DNA of 24,235 nt from DASYHS01 sp035998295. Its GTDB lineage: Bacteria; Pseudomonadota; Alphaproteobacteria; Azospirillales; Azospirillaceae. The translations under genes were made by a program, and so were the position numbers. Within the stretch, counting starts at the first letter, position 1. Every line of letters starts with the position of its first letter. The stretch lies in contig NZ_DASYHS010000263.1 of NCBI RefSeq assembly GCF_035998295.1, positions 1-24,235 on the forward strand, given 5' to 3'. Positions 23,033 to 24,235 of the stretch are shown piece by piece. The notes below the pieces were generated by a model. It was not told the origin of the DNA. It saw only the letters and a program-made list of their open reading frames with translations, and did not search any database.

Positions 23033-23626
23033 TCAGACGTGCTCGATGACCATCACGGCGGTCGTGGCGGGTTCGAGGGCCTCGAAGACGTGCCGGCCGT
23101 CGGCCGGATAGGTGGCGTAGTCGCCCGTGCCGAGTTCAACCGGCTCCTCCGTCGGACCCAGCCGAGCCCTGCCGCTGCACAGGACGACGTGTTCCCGCGT
23201 TCCCGGCGGATGCGGCTTCGAGACGTGCGGAACGCCGGGCTCGACATGGATCGCGTATATGTCCCGCCGGGCGCCGGGGGGACAGGAGGCGAGAAGCCGG
23301 GCCGTATAGTCGGCATGATCGGAACGGGTGGCCGGCCCCTGGCCCGCGCGGACGACCTTGACCGGCGGCGGCGGGGGCTCGATCAGGCGGCTGACGGGCA
23401 CGCCGAGGGCGACGGCGAGTGCCCACAGCGTCTCGATGCTCGGATTGCCGATTCCCGCCTCGAGTTGGGAGAGCGTCGATTTGGCGATCCCCGCCCGGCG
23501 GGCCAGCGCGCTCGCCGAGACGTTGGCCCGCTCCCGCTCCCTTCGAATCGACGTCGCCATGGAGGCGATCATCGCGTCCTTTCCGGAGGTGGCATTCTCT
23601 TGCGACTGCGCGATCGTGTTCGCCAT
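23033..23626 (-). CDS. XRE-cupin transcriptional regulator
   Basis: 197 residues from ATG 23626, which has AGGAG close upstream. A farther ATG at 23683 is open but lies upstream of the predicted transcription start, so I reject it. An N-terminal helix-turn-helix (about 24-80: VSASALARRAGIAKSTLSQLEAGIGNPSIETL, here only described by its ends) is followed by a Pro linker and a C-terminal cupin fold (about 120-197) with VEPGVPHVSKPHPPGTREHVVL and GDYATYPADGRHVFEAL. The cupin may bind a small metabolite and tune DNA binding. It reads divergently from an azlC gene and shares with it a 55-base spacer containing two matching inverted repeats, so it most likely controls azlC and itself. Confidence 0.94.
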   Translation of the reverse strand: MANTIAQSQENATSGKDAMIASMATSIRRERERANVSASALARRAGIAKSTLSQLEAGIGNPSIETLWALAVALGVPVSRLIEPPPPPVKVVRAGQGPATRSDHADYTARLLASCPPGARRDIYAIHVEPGVPHVSKPHPPGTREHVVLCSGRARLGPTEEPVELGTGDYATYPADGRHVFEALEPATTAVMVIEHV

Positions 23627-23638
23627 AAACTCCTGCCT

Positions 23639-23681
23639 GTTCGAATTGACGAACGATGGGGTAGCGTTCATTATAGCGAAC
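23639..23681. promoter_or_regulatory. Two operator-like inverted repeats in the XRE-cupin/azlC spacer
   Basis: GTTCGAATTGACGAAC (23639-23654) is a 5-bp perfect inverted repeat around six bases. GTTCATTATAGCGAAC (23666-23681) is the same motif with one half-site mismatch. Both fit GTTCR-N6-CGAAC, 27 bp centre to centre. The first covers the azlC -35, the second covers the -10 of both promoters. This is the expected layout for autoregulation and repression by the adjacent XRE protein. Confidence 0.65.
23646..23674 (+). promoter_or_regulatory. Promoter for azlC
   Basis: TTGACG (23646-23651) and CATTAT (23669-23674, four of six to consensus) are spaced by 17 bases. Transcription would begin at about 23681, next to the first azlC ATG (23682), so that ATG would give a leaderless message. 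The -35 lies inside the first inverted repeat and the -10 inside the second. Confidence 0.5.
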
Positions 23682-23698
23682 ATGAGTGCGATTCATAA
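23670..23698 (-). promoter_or_regulatory. Promoter for the XRE-cupin gene
   Basis: On the minus strand TTATGA (23693-23698, weak) and a perfect TATAAT (23670-23675) are spaced by 17 bases. Start would fall near 23663, about 36 bases before the ATG at 23626 and downstream of the ATG at 23683. The -35 lies inside the azlC coding start. Confidence 0.55.
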
Positions 23699-24235
23699 GA
23701 CGATGGACACCGCCGTCGGCCGCGACGTGGCCTTGGTCTGCGCGGCCAACGCGATCGTCGGCGCATCTTTCGGGGCGATCAGCGTTTCCGGCGGCCTGCC
23801 TCTCTGGGTGCCCGTCGTCATGTCGCTGGCCGTCTTCGCCGGGGGTGCCCAGTTCGCGGCGGTGGGCATCGTCCTCGCCGGGGGCGGTCCGGCCGCGGGT
23901 GTGCTGGCGGGATTGGTTCTGAACCTTCGCCTGCTGGCCTACGGGTTCGCGGTCCGGGACCTGGTCCAGGGGGCTTGGTGGAAGCGCCTGCTGGGCGCCC
24001 ATCTCACGATGGACGAGGCCGTGGCCTTCGCCCTGCGTCAGACGGATCCCGTGCGCAGGCGCGCGGCGTTCTGGCTGTGCGGCATCGCCCTGTTCGTGTC
24101 CTGGAACGTCGCCGTGGCGCTCGGCGGGTGGGCCGGGGAGGCGATCGGCGACCCTGGCGCCCTGGGCCTGGATGCGGCGTTCCCGGCCGTGCTGCTGGCG
24201 CTCGTCCTGCCTGCGCTTCGGGATCGGCGCACGCG
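23682..24235 (+). CDS. azlC: AzlC-family branched-chain amino acid exporter subunit, C-terminus outside the window
   Basis: 184 residues visible, open through the right edge; family members are about 220-240 residues. It begins MSAIHKTMDTAVGRDVA; ATG 23703 is an alternative start. The conserved AzlC region is clear: ASFGAISVSGGLPLWVPVVMSL (seen as GASFGAISVSGGLPLWVP), VFAGGAQFAAVGIVLAGG and LAGLVLNLRLLAYGFAV, followed by HLTMDEAVAFAL and two more hydrophobic stretches. AzlC pairs with the small AzlD protein to export leucine-type amino acids or analogues; azlD is expected just beyond the window. Regulation by the divergent XRE-cupin protein is likely from the shared operators. The actual exported compound is not known. 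Confidence 0.93.
   Translation, partial: MSAIHKTMDTAVGRDVALVCAANAIVGASFGAISVSGGLPLWVPVVMSLAVFAGGAQFAAVGIVLAGGGPAAGVLAGLVLNLRLLAYGFAVRDLVQGAWWKRLLGAHLTMDEAVAFALRQTDPVRRRAAFWLCGIALFVSWNVAVALGGWAGEAIGDPGALGLDAAFPAVLLALVLPALRDRRT

Noticed and set aside
23627..23683. Extended start of the XRE-cupin protein at ATG 23683
   Set aside because: The added 19 residues lie upstream of the predicted transcription start at the perfect TATAAT, while ATG 23626 has a good ribosome site.

Overview
The window is high-GC, densely coding bacterial chromosome with almost no intergenic space. Gene content points to an alphaproteobacterium, probably of the Rhodospirillales. The evidence is a TIGR02302/DUF4175 protein (a family I know only from that class), the argH–lptM–lysA–DUF4175 order, and a methylsuccinyl-CoA dehydrogenase of the ethylmalonyl-CoA pathway beside etfBA and a cobalamin adenosyltransferase. 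The genus cannot be fixed from the sequence. I saw no rRNA, tRNA, IS element, phage gene or CRISPR array, and no gene-free stretch longer than 300 bases.

Region 1 (1-5606) is a minus-strand operon, argH > lptM-like lipoprotein > lysA > DUF4175 protein (cut by the left edge), with 4-base stop/start overlaps. It makes arginine and lysine and includes two envelope proteins. A TlpA-type thiol-disulfide protein reads away from argH across only 29 bases and overlaps the 3' end of the next gene.

Region 2 (5555-12950) is a minus-strand metabolic block. Transcription runs mcd > twin-TM small protein > PduO-type cobalamin adenosyltransferase, then etfB > etfA > hbd from its own promoter, then an uncharacterised two-TM protein whose C-terminus looks like a degenerate class III nucleotide cyclase. 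Mcd oxidises methylsuccinyl-CoA, ETF takes its electrons, Hbd handles C4 hydroxyacyl-CoA, and the adenosyltransferase would supply the B12 cofactor for ethylmalonyl-CoA and methylmalonyl-CoA mutases encoded elsewhere. A small tail-anchored protein of unknown function reads divergently from mcd.

Region 3 (12965-23012) is a pentose catabolic island. A ROK repressor reads divergently from a seven-gene operon: CUT2 sugar ABC ATPase, permease, periplasmic binding protein, xylose-isomerase-like TIM-barrel protein, Gfo/Idh/MocA oxidoreductase, XylA and XylB. Strong intercistronic hairpins flank the binding-protein gene. The two extra sugar enzymes suggest the transported substrate may be a xylose derivative rather than free xylose alone.

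Region 4 (23033-24235) is an XRE-cupin regulator divergent from an AzlC-type amino-acid exporter gene cut by the right edge. Two copies of a 16-bp inverted repeat sit on both promoters in the short spacer.

Nothing here is clearly a new defence or mobile system. The best leads are the degenerate cyclase-like protein, a possible small domain it shares with the tail-anchored protein, the composite sugar operon, and the compact regulatory sites.
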